Shown one piece after another: positions 9,727 through 19,385 of a stretch of DNA of 64,000 bases. The translations under genes were made by a program, and so were the position numbers. Source of the stretch: Polynucleobacter sp. 15G-AUS-farblos (GTDB lineage: Bacteria > Pseudomonadota > Gammaproteobacteria > Burkholderiales > Burkholderiaceae); assembly GCF_018882445.1 (NCBI RefSeq), contig NZ_JACVOM010000004.1:62001-126000 (forward strand), given 5' to 3'. The notes under the pieces are model-generated. The model ran no database searches and was not told the origin of the DNA. It saw nothing but the letters and a program-made list of their open reading frames with translations. How positions within the stretch are numbered: position 1 is the stretch's first letter; every line of letters begins with the position of its first letter.

Positions 9727-10226
9727 TCTGCGCGCTCCTCAAGCTGAAAGCTGAACTTGCCAGCGGCATCTTTTTCTAAAACTAAAATTTGTTGATCTGG
9801 TATTTGGACTTCTTCACCTACAAAATGAGCGGCAACTGGTAGTTCACGCTTCCCACGATCAGCAAGCACCATTAATTCGACTTGAGCGGGTCGACCAAAA
9901 TCAAATAACTCGTTGAGTGCTGCGCGTACCGTTCTTCCCGTCAGTAAGACATCATCAATCAAAATGATGTTGGCGCCATTAACATCAAATGGTAGGTTGG
10001 TAGACTTTGTGCTGGCAGTTCGCAATGCAGTCATACCTTTTTCAGCGTAATCGTCACGATGAAAAGCCACATTAATAACCCCATAGTGTGGCATTCCTAA
10101 GTCGCTAGCAAGACGCTCAGCAATCCAAGCGCCACCCATGGCTAATCCTGCAATTTCAAAGGAGGCAGACTGCTTTCGCTGGCGCAGATTTTCTAGTAAC
10201 TTTTCGTATGACTTTTCAGCGTTCAT
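9723..10226 (-). CDS. pyrR: Bifunctional pyrimidine operon regulator / uracil phosphoribosyltransferase family protein
   Basis: A 167-residue type I phosphoribosyltransferase of the PyrR family. The PRPP-binding loop [17 protein letters not shown] is clear in the middle of the chain, and [13 protein letters not shown] near residue 30 is the family N-terminal element. In Firmicutes PyrR binds pyr mRNA to attenuate transcription. In proteobacteria an RNA role is not established, and I saw no PyrR-binding anti-terminator structure around pyrB. UPRT activity converting uracil to UMP is therefore the safer reading. It overlaps pyrB by 4 bases and follows ruvX by 27 bases. Confidence 0.92.
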   Translation of the reverse strand: MNAEKSYEKLLENLRQRKQSASFEIAGLAMGGAWIAERLASDLGMPHYGVINVAFHRDDYAEKGMTALRTASTKSTNLPFDVNGANIILIDDVLLTGRTVRAALNELFDFGRPAQVELMVLADRGKRELPVAAHFVGEEVQIPDQQILVLEKDAAGKFSFQLEERAE

Positions 10227-10253
10227 TCGGGGGTTCCAAAACTTCTCAATTTT

Positions 10254-10679
10254 TTATCCAACATACTTTGTTGCGGCTTGTGCCGCTAGTTCAGAAAAAT
10301 ACTGCTCTAATAAGAGGGCTGCAGAATGTGCATCTAGATTGTCCTGCATTTGCGCATCACCCTCCAAAACCGCTGAGGTATAACGCTCATCTACCCAATC
10401 AACCGGCAGATGAAAGCGGCCTTGCAGCTGATTTCCAAAGCGCGTTGCCTTGGCTGTCATTTCATGTTCTGCGCCATCTGGATGGAGTGGCTTGCCAACT
10501 ACTAGCCTTTCAGGCTGCCATTCCTTAAGGAGGCTTTCTATCTCCTTAAAAAGACCATCTAGATTAGGGGCTGCAATAGTTTTTAAAGCCTGGCCAAGAC
10601 CCGTTTCTGAATTTCCTACTGCCACACCTACTCGGCGCGTACCGTAATCGAAGGCCATCACCGTCATCGGCTTAGGCAT
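10254..10679 (-). CDS. ruvX: Putative pre-16S rRNA nuclease / Holliday junction resolvase-like protein (YqgF)
   Basis: A 141-residue RNase H-fold protein of the YqgF/RuvX family, implicated in 5' processing of pre-16S rRNA. It shows the first-strand acidic motif MAFDYGTRRVGVAVG, then VVGKPLHPDG, DERYTSA, and the C-terminal catalytic Asp in DAHSAALLLEQYF. I chose the ATG at 10679 because GAGG lies five bases ahead; an upstream GTG at 10691 has no such site. The start overlaps the yqgE stop by 8 bases, so coupling is likely. yqgE-ruvX-pyrR is a familiar gene order in proteobacteria. Confidence 0.93.
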   Translation of the reverse strand: MPKPMTVMAFDYGTRRVGVAVGNSETGLGQALKTIAAPNLDGLFKEIESLLKEWQPERLVVGKPLHPDGAEHEMTAKATRFGNQLQGRFHLPVDWVDERYTSAVLEGDAQMQDNLDAHSAALLLEQYFSELAAQAATKYVG

Positions 10680-11322
10680 GCCCTGCCTCACCCGAGAGGT
10701 GTGAAAGATCGAAACCCAAATGACTCATGGTTTTTTGGTAACGCTGGCTATAGGGCGTCTTAAAAATAATCTCACTCATTTGCTCACGTGAAAGCGGCAC
10801 ATTCATCCAGCCATTGAGCGTAATCTCTTCCTCAAGTTGACCAGCGCCCCAGCCCGCATAACCCAAGGTCATTAAAAAATCGCGAGGGCCACTACCAGAA
10901 GCAACTGCTTCGAGAACATCTTTTGAGGTTGTCATGGTGAGTCCACCAGGAATCACTAGTGAAGAGCTATACGAAATCAATGGGTTGGGCTCGTGTAGCA
11001 CAAAGCCACGCTCTACTTGAACGGGTCCACCAAAATAAACAGGCTGGTCTAGTAAGGGCGCAATTTCTAATTTGAGTTCAATCTTGTCAAAGAGCGCTCC
11101 CAAATTGACTTCAGTTGGTCTATTGACTACTAAGCCCATTGCGCCTTTTTGAGTATGCTCGAAAAGATAAATGACTGAGCCAGCAAAATTGCTGTCGACC
11201 ATCCCTGGCATGGCGATGAGAAACTGATTTGCAAGATGATCGGCTGAATATGAAATCAAAGGGTCTGTACTAGACGCTGGGTCTAATGCTTTGGAGGCTT
11301 GATCTTTCTTCGCCGTAGTCAT
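10672..11322 (-). CDS. yqgE: YqgE/AlgH family protein (DUF179)
   Basis: A 216-residue soluble protein of the YqgE/AlgH family, whose biochemical function is unknown although it has been linked to alginate regulation in Pseudomonas. Typical segments are NQFLIAMPGMVDSNFAGSV followed by YLFEHTQKGAMGLVVNRP, and later GYAGWGAGQLEEEI. About 30 residues before the first conserved block form a polar extension. It precedes ruvX with overlapping ends and follows the ElyC-like gene by 22 bases, so all of these probably share a transcript. Confidence 0.92.
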   Translation of the reverse strand: MTTAKKDQASKALDPASSTDPLISYSADHLANQFLIAMPGMVDSNFAGSVIYLFEHTQKGAMGLVVNRPTEVNLGALFDKIELKLEIAPLLDQPVYFGGPVQVERGFVLHEPNPLISYSSSLVIPGGLTMTTSKDVLEAVASGSGPRDFLMTLGYAGWGAGQLEEEITLNGWMNVPLSREQMSEIIFKTPYSQRYQKTMSHLGFDLSHLSGEAGHA

Positions 11323-11344
11323 ATGCCCTTATTTTACAGAATAT

Positions 11345-12154
11345 CTAGATTTTTCCTGTAATCCAGTAGGCCAAAAGCCCAATCAGCTCATGTAATGCCC
11401 TATTCCAGTTTTGAGCCCCTTCCACCAAATCAAAGGCAGTCCATTGCAGGCGATATGCCGTCTGATAGTCGACTGGCAAAGCCAATACCTCAATTCCCTG
11501 CTTCTCAAAGATTTTTAAGGATCGATACATATGACTGGCTGAGGTAATCACGAGCCAGGGTTTTGATGAGCCTTGCTCATTTTTGAGGCCCAATTGCACC
11601 ATCATGGGTTTGACATAAAGAACATTTTCATAGGTGTTGCGTGATTGATTTTCATAATGCACCTGCGCACTTTCTAAGCCCTGCTCCTGAATTAATTGCT
11701 TAAACGCATCTGCCTCAGAAATGCCTTTTGGATTCACGCGTCCTGAGTACCCACTAAAAATCAATGGCAAGTCGGGATACTTACGCAGAAGTTCAAAGGC
11801 TTTAGTCACACGCTCAGCCGATGAGTAAATCGAAACCTCACCGCGGTCTATCGCAATTTCACCACCTTCGATTGCGCCACCCAAAATAATCACTCCGCCC
11901 AGACCACCATTTGCTAGCTGAGTTAAGTTGACTCTCGGAACAGTATTTTCAAGAGCCCTTAGGACAAGCTCAGAGCTTGGCAGGTATCCAATAAACGCTA
12001 GATTCAAAATGGCAATCAATAGAAAGCGCCGGGAAAGGGATATCTTTCTTAATAAGATAAATAACAATGCCAGGACGACCCAAACCATTACCCAATTGAG
12101 GGGCTCAATACAAAACTGGACTACCTTCGAGAGAATAAAAAATATCGTATCCAT
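11345..12154 (-). CDS. ElyC/SanA/YdcF family membrane protein (DUF218)
   Basis: A 269-residue protein with two hydrophobic segments in the first 60 residues (about 12-36 and 43-60), then a DUF218 domain beginning GGVIILGGAIE. Other DUF218 features are IFSGYSGRVNPKG and VITSASHMYRSLKIFEKQG. Length and the two-helix N-terminus match E. coli ElyC, an inner-membrane factor needed for envelope and peptidoglycan integrity at low temperature. The domain should lie in the periplasm. It is the first gene of the minus-strand run toward pyrB and is divergent from phrB across 64 bases. Confidence 0.8.
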   Translation of the reverse strand: MDTIFFILSKVVQFCIEPLNWVMVWVVLALLFILLRKISLSRRFLLIAILNLAFIGYLPSSELVLRALENTVPRVNLTQLANGGLGGVIILGGAIEGGEIAIDRGEVSIYSSAERVTKAFELLRKYPDLPLIFSGYSGRVNPKGISEADAFKQLIQEQGLESAQVHYENQSRNTYENVLYVKPMMVQLGLKNEQGSSKPWLVITSASHMYRSLKIFEKQGIEVLALPVDYQTAYRLQWTAFDLVEGAQNWNRALHELIGLLAYWITGKI

Positions 12155-12218
12155 GAATGCTCTCGATCTTAACCGCTAAGGCAAGCAAGGGCAGTCATTT
12201 AGCCCTAATATAGGGGCT

Positions 12219-13697
12219 ATGCAAAAAGCTCTAGTTTGGCTCCGCCGTGATCTTCGTCTTTATGACAATGCCGCCCTTCACCACGCCCTGAAAGAGGCTA
12301 AGCAGGTTTGGCTTACCTTCATTTTTGATACCGAGATCCTGCAACCCCTTCTGAAGGGTGAGCTAGATAGCAATGGCTTAAAACACGATCGCCGTGTTGA
12401 CTTTATTTGGCAAGGCTTAATGCAAATCGATACAGAACTACGTAGCTTAGGTGGCGGCCTCATCGTTCGCTTTGGCAAGCCTTCAACATGCATACCTCAG
12501 ATCGCTAAAGAACTCGGCGTCAACGCTGTGTTCACGAACCATGATTACGAACCCTCTGCGATTGCACGGGATTCCAGTGTGGCAGCGTCTCTTCAAAAAA
12601 TGGACATCGGCTTTCAAAGCTACAAAGATCAAGTCATTTTTGAAAAGAAAGAGATTCTGACGAATTCCAATACCGTTTTCTCCGTCTTTACGCCTTACAA
12701 AAATAATTGGCTTAAGACCCTCCAAGAAAAAGATCTAGCGGCTTACGACTGCACACCTAAACCAGGTCAATTTGCAGCGATTCCTAAAAAAATAGATGAA
12801 GCCTTTCCCTCGCTTGAGTCTATGGGCTTTGTAGCAACCGGTATCGAGTCCTACTTGTCCCCAGGATCTGCTGGAGGCCAGGCCTTTTTAGAAGACTTTC
12901 TCTCGCGGATTGATCAATACCAGATCGGTAGAGATTTTCCAGCGATTAAAGGCGTTAGCTATCTCTCAACGCATTTACGATTTGGCATGCTCTCGATTCG
13001 TGGCTTGGTGCGTGAGGCGCATCGCCGCATGTTAGCTGGCAGCATGGGTGCCACGATTTGGTTAAGCGAGCTGATCTGGCGAGATTTTTATTTCATGATT
13101 TTAGCCAACCATCCTCGCTTAGCGAATGGAGTGTCATTCAAGCCCGACTATGACAATATCGTCTGGGAAAGCGGCAACCATGCCAAGAAATTATTTGCTG
13201 CGTGGTGTGCGGGTAAAACAGGTTATCCCCTCGTTGATGCAGCTATGCACCAGCTTAACCAAAGCGGCTATATGCATAACCGCTTACGAATGGTGGTTGC
13301 CAGCTTTCTGACAAAAGATCTTGGTATTGATTGGCGTTGGGGCGAAGCCTACTTTGCAGAGCATCTCAATGACTTTGAACTCTCCTCTAACAATGGCGGT
13401 TGGCAATGGGCCTCTTCATCCGGATGCGATGCTCAGCCCTACTTCCGGATTTTTAATCCGATCACGCAATCCGAAAAATTTGATCCTGAGGGTAAATTCA
13501 TCAAACGCTATTTACCCCAATTAGAAAAGCTTTCTAAAAAATCCATCCATGCCCCTTGGCAGGCAGGCCACATTGAACTAGAGGCAGCAGGTCTTTTATT
13601 GGGTCGAGACTACCCCATGCCTGTCGTGAATCATGATGAAGCGCGCAAAAATACTTTAGTGCGCTATAGCGTCGTGAAAAAAATCAACGTTGAGTAG
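12219..13697 (+). CDS. phrB: Deoxyribodipyrimidine photolyase (class I CPD photolyase)
   Basis: Uses FADH- and blue light to split UV-induced cyclobutane pyrimidine dimers. The 492-residue protein starts with the antenna-domain motif LVWLRRDLRLYDNAALHHAL. The C-terminal FAD domain contains WLSELIWRDFYFMILANHP, the conserved GKTGYPLVDAAMHQL, and WRWGEAYFAEHLNDFELSSN with NGGWQWASSSGCDAQPYFR. All are diagnostic of CPD-I photolyases rather than cryptochrome-DASH. A photolyase fits a sunlit surface-water lifestyle. It is 33 bases upstream of apaH on the same strand. Confidence 0.96.
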   Translation: MQKALVWLRRDLRLYDNAALHHALKEAKQVWLTFIFDTEILQPLLKGELDSNGLKHDRRVDFIWQGLMQIDTELRSLGGGLIVRFGKPSTCIPQIAKELGVNAVFTNHDYEPSAIARDSSVAASLQKMDIGFQSYKDQVIFEKKEILTNSNTVFSVFTPYKNNWLKTLQEKDLAAYDCTPKPGQFAAIPKKIDEAFPSLESMGFVATGIESYLSPGSAGGQAFLEDFLSRIDQYQIGRDFPAIKGVSYLSTHLRFGMLSIRGLVREAHRRMLAGSMGATIWLSELIWRDFYFMILANHPRLANGVSFKPDYDNIVWESGNHAKKLFAAWCAGKTGYPLVDAAMHQLNQSGYMHNRLRMVVASFLTKDLGIDWRWGEAYFAEHLNDFELSSNNGGWQWASSSGCDAQPYFRIFNPITQSEKFDPEGKFIKRYLPQLEKLSKKSIHAPWQAGHIELEAAGLLLGRDYPMPVVNHDEARKNTLVRYSVVKKINVE

Positions 13698-13730
13698 CTG
13701 AACTACGCCCTTTCCGATTTAAGATAGGGC

Positions 13731-14570
13731 ATGAGCAAGATCTATGCAATTGGTGATGTCCAAGGTTGTGGACCATCATTAAAGGCCCTCGTTAAAAAAT
13801 TACCTAAAAAATCTAAAATGATTTTTCTGGGGGATCTCGTTAATCGCGGCCCCGACTCTCTTGGAAGTTTGCGGCAACTCAAGTCTTTACAAGAGGCTGG
13901 CCGTGCTGAGTGCATCTTAGGAAATCACGACTTACATCTCCTATCGATTGATGCGGGCCTGCGCAAGACCAAAGGTCTTGATACTGTAGGGGACATCCTC
14001 AATGCCCCCGATCGCAAAGATCTTATTCAGTGGTTACGTCATCGTCCTTTGGCTCTGAGCAATGGAAAAGTATTGATGGTGCATGCTGGCGTCCTACCCC
14101 AATGGGATTTGCAGCAAACCATTGAGTGTGCCCAGGAAGTAGAAAAGGCCTTACGTCGCTCCTCCTACAAAGAATTTTTAGCCCAGATGTACGGCAATAC
14201 CCCAAATAAATGGAGTCGATCTCTTCAGGGTTACGAACGCTTGCGAGTCATTACCAATGCACTTACTCGTATGCGCTTTTGCACTCCTGGCGGTAAAATG
14301 GAATTTGAGAGTAAGGAAGGTTTAGAGGACGGACCTGCTGGTTACGTTCCCTGGTTTAAGGTTCCCAAGCGCAAAACCCGAGACACGCTCGTGCACTTTG
14401 GGCATTGGTCCACCCTAGGACTCATGCGTCAACACAATGTGATTAGCTTAGATACCGGATGTGTATGGGGTGGCAAACTCACTGCGATTGAAATTTCAGA
14501 ATCCGGGGTTGATTCCAAAAAATCAGAGATTATCCAAGTCGCTGGCTATGACCATCCACTTAGGATGTAG
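13731..14570 (+). CDS. apaH: Symmetrical bis(5'-nucleosyl)-tetraphosphatase (diadenosine tetraphosphatase)
   Basis: Hydrolyses Ap4A to two ADP; ApaH also decaps Np4-capped RNA in E. coli. The 279-residue metallophosphatase shows the metal-ligand series GDVQGC (near 7-12), GDLVNRGPDS, GNHDLHLL and later VHAGVLPQW, with HFGHWS in the C-terminal third. Length agrees with the family. It follows phrB closely on the same strand and converges with hemL with 18 bases between stops. No separate terminator was seen in that gap. Confidence 0.96.
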   Translation: MSKIYAIGDVQGCGPSLKALVKKLPKKSKMIFLGDLVNRGPDSLGSLRQLKSLQEAGRAECILGNHDLHLLSIDAGLRKTKGLDTVGDILNAPDRKDLIQWLRHRPLALSNGKVLMVHAGVLPQWDLQQTIECAQEVEKALRRSSYKEFLAQMYGNTPNKWSRSLQGYERLRVITNALTRMRFCTPGGKMEFESKEGLEDGPAGYVPWFKVPKRKTRDTLVHFGHWSTLGLMRQHNVISLDTGCVWGGKLTAIEISESGVDSKKSEIIQVAGYDHPLRM

Positions 14571-14588
14571 CCAGCTGATTACTTAGAC

Positions 14589-15890
14589 TTACAGTTTTAG
14601 AAACGATTTTTCAGCAGCAGAAATGATGGCAGCCAAGACTGCATCATCATGGGCTATCGAAGTAAACCCAGCCTCGTATGCAGAGGGTGCCAAATAAACA
14701 CCTTCATCTAACATCAGATGAAAGAATTTTTTGAATGCCTCAATATTGGACTTTGTGACTGCCTCATATGAAGTGGGCACTTGGTCGGTGAAATAGAAAC
14801 CAAACATACCGCCCACACTGTCAACCGCAAAAGGAATTTTGGCTTTATCAGCAGCTTGCTTAAGCCCGGTCATCAGCTTTTGAGTTTGGCCGCCTAGGCA
14901 CTCATAAAAACCTTCTCGAGAAATAATCTCCAGAGTTTTAAGTCCTGCTGCAACCGCCACTGGATTACCCGAGAGCGTGCCAGCCTGATACACATTGCCT
15001 AGAGGGGCTAACTTAGACATGATTTCTTTTTTGCCACCAAAGGCCGCTATTGGCATACCGCCACCCATCACCTTACCCAAGCAAGTGAGATCTGGGACGA
15101 CACCCTGAAGCGACTGAGCACCGCCTAAGGCCACCCTAAAGCCAGTCATGACTTCATCGTAAATGAGTACGCTGCCATGCTTTTCAGTAAGGCTACGAAT
15201 AGTGGATAAGAATTCTTTTGAAGGCTGAATCAAATTCATATTGCCAGCAATCGGCTCAATAATGACAGCCGCAATCTGATCGCCCTGCTTTTGAAAGACT
15301 TCCTCAATAGCCGCCACATCGTTGTAGGGCAATACCAAAGTGTGCTTCACCAAATCTTGCGGAACACCACCAGAAGATGGCGCATTCTGAGTCGAGTCCG
15401 CAAAAGTCAACAGCCCAGAACCCGCCTTTACCAACAGACTATCAGCATGACCGTGATAGCAACCCTCAAACTTAATAATTAAATCGCGATTGGTGTATCC
15501 ACGTGCTAAACGCAAGGCACTCATGGTGGCTTCAGTACCGCTAGACACCATACGCACTTGTTCAACACTAGGCATCACAGCACAAATGCGCTCTGCTAAC
15601 TCAATCTCACCCTCAGTTGGCGCCCCATAACTAAAACTCGTCTCTGCAGCCTTCTGAACAGCCTCTACTACCTCTGAATTGGCATGGCCCACAATCATAG
15701 GGCCCCAGGACATAATTAAATCAATGTAGCGTTTGTTATTGGCATCCCAGAAATAAGGGCCTTTGGCTTTCGAAACAAAACGGGGTACTCCACCAACCTG
15801 ACGAAAGGCTCGTACAGGAGAATTCACACCACCAGGAATTGTCTTTTGTGCACGCTCAAATAAAACTGCGTTTTGATCTACTGTAGTCAC
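14589..15890 (-). CDS. hemL: Glutamate-1-semialdehyde 2,1-aminomutase
   Basis: PLP enzyme that makes 5-aminolevulinate from glutamate-1-semialdehyde in the C5 haem pathway. The 433-residue chain shows [16 protein letters not shown] at the N-terminus, [15 protein letters not shown] for phosphate binding, [12 protein letters not shown], and the PLP lysine in [17 protein letters not shown]. The start is a GTG at 15890 with AGGA seven bases upstream. It lies 13 bases after the rubredoxin gene, a linkage I recognise from Burkholderiales. hemJ is four genes upstream in the same run, giving two haem steps in one strand block. Confidence 0.97.
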   Translation of the reverse strand: MTTVDQNAVLFERAQKTIPGGVNSPVRAFRQVGGVPRFVSKAKGPYFWDANNKRYIDLIMSWGPMIVGHANSEVVEAVQKAAETSFSYGAPTEGEIELAERICAVMPSVEQVRMVSSGTEATMSALRLARGYTNRDLIIKFEGCYHGHADSLLVKAGSGLLTFADSTQNAPSSGGVPQDLVKHTLVLPYNDVAAIEEVFQKQGDQIAAVIIEPIAGNMNLIQPSKEFLSTIRSLTEKHGSVLIYDEVMTGFRVALGGAQSLQGVVPDLTCLGKVMGGGMPIAAFGGKKEIMSKLAPLGNVYQAGTLSGNPVAVAAGLKTLEIISREGFYECLGGQTQKLMTGLKQAADKAKIPFAVDSVGGMFGFYFTDQVPTSYEAVTKSNIEAFKKFFHLMLDEGVYLAPSAYEAGFTSIAHDDAVLAAIISAAEKSFLKL

Positions 15891-15903
15891 TGTAGTTTCC
15901 TAA

Positions 15904-16074
15904 TTAAATCGCCATCATTTCAAAATCTTCTTTACGTGCCCCGCACTCTGGACAAGTCCAATTCATAGGAACATCCGCCCACAAGGTTCCTGGCGCAATT
16001 CCCTCATCAGGTAAGCCAGCAGCCTCGTCATAAACCCAGCCACAAATCAGGCACATATAGGTTTTCAATTCCAT
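15904..16074 (-). CDS. Rubredoxin
   Basis: A 56-residue iron protein read from the ATG at 16074 to a TAA at 15904. Two CxxC knuckles, MCLICGWVYDEAAG and WTCPECGARKEDFEMM, supply the four cysteine ligands for a single Fe, and the spacing is that of a classical rubredoxin. GGAGAAG lies about six bases before the ATG. It is a small cytoplasmic electron carrier; its partner is not evident here. It lies directly upstream of hemL (13-base gap) and 53 bases after the RNA methyltransferase gene. Confidence 0.95.
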   Translation of the reverse strand: MELKTYMCLICGWVYDEAAGLPDEGIAPGTLWADVPMNWTCPECGARKEDFEMMAI

Positions 16075-16127
16075 GGGTTTCTTCTCCGCTTATCTTATCT
16101 TTTTGTACTAAATTAATTTTAAATCGC

Positions 16128-17582
16128 TTATTCCATATCGGCATTATTTGGGATTGGTCGCTTGGCATGCATTTCAAATTTGAAGAGTCGGCACTCTAGA
16201 GGACCATTAAATAAAGGGGTGCGTTTAGACTCTTTAATACGCAATTGACCTGGTAAAGCCATATCCGCAGTTAAGACAAAGACATTCCAGCCTCCAAAAG
16301 ACTCCTTGAGATGCTGACCAAATTGCCTTAAAAACTCAACGAACTTAGGGTCTTGCTCTTCTTGGGCCTGTAAACGCTTTAAGGATTCACGGCTAGAGCG
16401 TTTAGCACTTTGCCGACCAGTCTCCAAATTCAACTCAAAGCGGTTTTCTGGCTCTTCATCATGTTCGGAATCTGATGAATTACGCTCTTGACCACGTCCA
16501 CCCTTAATGACTAAGCGTTCACCATAAGGCGGGTTCAAAAGCATCACACCCTCTTTTGCATTCACAGGAGGCTTTGCTGCCAAGGCATCTATTTGTCGTA
16601 CTACTGGCTGATCAGGCAACTGGGCTCTTTGCCAATTACCTCTAAACATGGAAACCAACTTCTCATTAATATCGCCGCCACTGATGCCAAGTGACTCTGC
16701 AGTGGGATATTGTTTTCGCATTGCCAACATCTGAGCTTGCGCTGCCTCTTTCAAATCCACCCAGCGTTTTTGTTCGATCAATTCGTTAAAAGGTTTCAGC
16801 CTCTGAAAACCAAAGCCATGGGCAGAGGTCACTAATGGACGATACGCCAATCTACTGGGCTTCACATCATCGCCATACATTCCCGCACGAATAGCTCCTG
16901 GAGGAATAGCCAATGCCATCTGCGCCGCTTCAATTAAGAAAGTGCCACTGCCGCACATTGGATCAAATAGGGTTTGGGATGGCTGCCAACCCGTGATCGA
17001 CAAAATCCCGGCAGCTAAATTTTCTTTTAAGGGTGCATCACCCTTCTCATCACGCCAGCCGCGTTTGAATAATGCTTCACCAGAGGTATCCAAATAAATG
17101 TTCACCTGAGTTGCAGTCAAATGCGCCTGCACCCGAACATCTGGAAAGGCTGTGTCAATACTAGGGCGATCTCCCGTCACATCACGTAAGCGATCGACAA
17201 TGGCATCTTTAATTTTCAAGGTAGCAAAATTCAGACTCTTTAATGGCGAACGATGGGCGGTAACGTCTACGCGCAAAGTTTGGTTGGATGTAAACCAATC
17301 TTCCCAAGCCAATCCACTAGCTAATTTATAAAGATCTTCCTCTTGTCTATAGGGCGCTTGGGCCATTTGCAATAAAACACGGCTAGCAATTCTGGAATGT
17401 AGATTTAAGGCCATCGCTGCTGAAATAGGAGCAGCCAATCCAATGCCGCCTGTAGGACTTGTTGGAGTGGGGTCAATGACCCAGGCGCCTAGCGCCTTAG
17501 AATCAGGGCGTGCGGCAATGGCTGCCAACTCTTGAGCTAGCGGGACTTCTAGACCTCCAGGACAAACAACAAAAAATCTCAT
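16128..17582 (-). CDS. THUMP-domain class I SAM-dependent RNA methyltransferase (RlmL N-terminal-like)
   Basis: Probably methylates 23S rRNA guanine N2 in the manner of the RlmL half of E. coli YcbY/RlmKL. The N-terminus FFVVCPGGLEVPLAQELA leads into a THUMP RNA-binding domain. The Rossmann methyltransferase domain has DPMCGSGTFLIEAAQMA (SAM site) and LLNPPYGERL, the catalytic NPPY of N-methyltransferases. At 484 residues it lacks the second (RlmK) methyltransferase of the E. coli fusion. A charged insert rich in Ser, Glu and Arg follows NPPY. I chose the ATG at 17582; a GTG at 17600 is possible and neither has a good ribosome-binding site. Confidence 0.85.
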   Translation of the reverse strand: MRFFVVCPGGLEVPLAQELAAIAARPDSKALGAWVIDPTPTSPTGGIGLAAPISAAMALNLHSRIASRVLLQMAQAPYRQEEDLYKLASGLAWEDWFTSNQTLRVDVTAHRSPLKSLNFATLKIKDAIVDRLRDVTGDRPSIDTAFPDVRVQAHLTATQVNIYLDTSGEALFKRGWRDEKGDAPLKENLAAGILSITGWQPSQTLFDPMCGSGTFLIEAAQMALAIPPGAIRAGMYGDDVKPSRLAYRPLVTSAHGFGFQRLKPFNELIEQKRWVDLKEAAQAQMLAMRKQYPTAESLGISGGDINEKLVSMFRGNWQRAQLPDQPVVRQIDALAAKPPVNAKEGVMLLNPPYGERLVIKGGRGQERNSSDSEHDEEPENRFELNLETGRQSAKRSSRESLKRLQAQEEQDPKFVEFLRQFGQHLKESFGGWNVFVLTADMALPGQLRIKESKRTPLFNGPLECRLFKFEMHAKRPIPNNADME

Positions 17583-17621
17583 AGGTCTAGCAATCTTCAC
17601 AAAAGAAATAAAAAACTTAAA

Positions 17622-18047
17622 TTAAGGCTTAAAAATAACGAGCGCCACAACCACCACTAGTAGAAGTACAGGAACTTCATTAAACCAACGAAACCAAACG
17701 CCGGATTTAGCATTCACGCCATTTCGGAATTTTTTAAGCAGAATCCAGCAAGAGTGGTGATAACCAATAATCAAGAGCACAAAAAATAACTTAGCGTGCA
17801 TCCACATATCACCAGCACCAACCCTGAAATGAAGCCATAAAGTCAGGCCGAGTAATACTGCAGGAACGGCCAAAATAGTCATGAACCGAAAGAGGCGATC
17901 TGACATGCCGAGTAAGCGCTTATAGGCTTCTGGATTTTTTTCATCTGCCAGATTGACAAAGATTCTAGGGAGATAAAAAAGCCCAGCAAACCAAGACGTA
18001 ATCAAGACAATATGAAATGTCTTAACCCAGAGATATGCATTACCCAT
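17622..18047 (-). CDS. hemJ: HemJ-type protoporphyrinogen oxidase (CopD-like membrane protein)
   Basis: A 141-residue integral membrane protein with four predicted helices. It starts YLWVKTFHIVLITSWFAGLFYLPRIFV, which (as TFHIVLITSWFAGLFYLPR) matches the HemJ signature with the conserved His in helix one. HemJ oxidises protoporphyrinogen IX in bacteria lacking HemG and HemY. A conserved basic residue lies in helix three (MHAKLFFVLLIIGYHH). Databases often label such proteins 'CopD family'. It follows proA by 13 bases and precedes the RNA methyltransferase gene by about 40 bases. Confidence 0.82.
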   Translation of the reverse strand: MGNAYLWVKTFHIVLITSWFAGLFYLPRIFVNLADEKNPEAYKRLLGMSDRLFRFMTILAVPAVLLGLTLWLHFRVGAGDMWMHAKLFFVLLIIGYHHSCWILLKKFRNGVNAKSGVWFRWFNEVPVLLLVVVVALVIFKP

Positions 18048-18060
18048 TGTGATTTATCTT

Positions 18061-19338
18061 TTAAGTGCGAATCTCGCCATGACCCATGACGATATATTTA
18101 AGAGAAGTCAAGCCATCAAGCCCAACTGGACCGCGGGCATGAAGTTTGTCATTCGAGATACCAATTTCAGCACCTAAACCATATTCAAAGCCATCCGCAA
18201 AGCGTGTACTGGCATTCACCATCACACTCGCGCTATCTACTTCGCGTAAGAAACGATCTGCCGTTGCCTGATTGTTTGTAATGATGGCATCGGTATGTTT
18301 ACTGCCGTAGCACTCAATATGATGCATGGCCTCATCGACATCTGCTACCGTCTTAATCGACAAGATAGGAGCTAGATATTCTGTTTGCCAATCTGCTTCA
18401 TTAGCATCTACCAAGTTATTTAAACCAGCAGCTTCTAATGTTTTACGGGTGAGTGCATCCACGCGGAGCTCTACACCCTTGTCTTGATAAATCTTGCATA
18501 GAGTTGGTAATACTTTTTCCGCAATCGCTTGATTGACCAACAGCGTTTCCATTGCATTACATGGGGCATAACGTTGCGTCTTAGCGTTATCGCAAACCTT
18601 GATAGCCATTGCGATATCTGCATCAACATCAATATAGGTATGACAAATACCGTCTAAGTGTTTAATCATCGGCACGCGCGCTTCAGCCATCAAACGGGCA
18701 ATCAAACTCTTACCGCCACGAGGTACGATCACATCGATGTACTGGGTCATTGTGATCATTTCCCCCACAGCAGCGCGATCAGTAGTACTCACCACCTGTA
18801 CAGCATCCTTTGGTAGCCCAGCTGCAGTCAGGCCCTCCTGAATAATTTGAGCCAATAAGGTATTGGAGTCAATCGCCTCAGAACCACCTCGCAAAATCAC
18901 AGCGTTACCTGATTTCAGACAAAGGGCAGCAGCATCAATCGTGACATTCGGACGAGACTCATAAATGATTCCAATCACGCCCAAGGGAACACGCATCTGA
19001 CCCAACTCAATTCCAGAAGCCTGTTTCTTCAAGGCAGACACTTTTCCAATGGGATCTTCTAAGGTGACAATTTGCTCTAAACCTAAAGCCATCGTTTCTA
19101 TCGTCTTTGGCGTCATGGTGAGTCGATCAATAAACGCAGCATCTTGACCAGCACTCTTTGCACGCGCTACATCGACTTCATTCACTTTTTGAATCTCACT
19201 CGCTTTTTGGCGAATAAGCTTAGCGATGTGTAATAAAGCTTGGTTTTTTTGTTCAGCAGATGCACGTGCCATAGCACGCGATGCTTCGCGAGCTCGCTTG
19301 CCAATGTCTTGCATCATTTCTTGTATTGCTGAACTCAT
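18061..19338 (-). CDS. proA: Glutamate-5-semialdehyde dehydrogenase (gamma-glutamyl phosphate reductase)
   Basis: NADPH-dependent reduction of gamma-glutamyl phosphate, second step of proline synthesis. The 425-residue chain has [25 protein letters not shown], seen here in part as [19 protein letters not shown], and the catalytic-cysteine region [31 protein letters not shown]-like [16 protein letters not shown] closes the active site. I use the ATG at 19338, which has GAGAAAG upstream; the open frame extends 29 codons further but would run into holA. Its partner proB is about 42 kb away in the window, so the pair is split. Confidence 0.96.
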   Translation of the reverse strand: MSSAIQEMMQDIGKRAREASRAMARASAEQKNQALLHIAKLIRQKASEIQKVNEVDVARAKSAGQDAAFIDRLTMTPKTIETMALGLEQIVTLEDPIGKVSALKKQASGIELGQMRVPLGVIGIIYESRPNVTIDAAALCLKSGNAVILRGGSEAIDSNTLLAQIIQEGLTAAGLPKDAVQVVSTTDRAAVGEMITMTQYIDVIVPRGGKSLIARLMAEARVPMIKHLDGICHTYIDVDADIAMAIKVCDNAKTQRYAPCNAMETLLVNQAIAEKVLPTLCKIYQDKGVELRVDALTRKTLEAAGLNNLVDANEADWQTEYLAPILSIKTVADVDEAMHHIECYGSKHTDAIITNNQATADRFLREVDSASVMVNASTRFADGFEYGLGAEIGISNDKLHARGPVGLDGLTSLKYIVMGHGEIRT

Positions 19339-19385
19339 CTTAATTACTTTCTCAATCTTTCTTTGCTTTAACCAATCTACCAAGC

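Noticed and set aside
9723-10226. PyrR-binding attenuator in the pyr region
   Set aside because: The pyrR-pyrB genes overlap and I found no anti-anti-terminator stem with a PyrR loop signature upstream of ruvX or pyrR.
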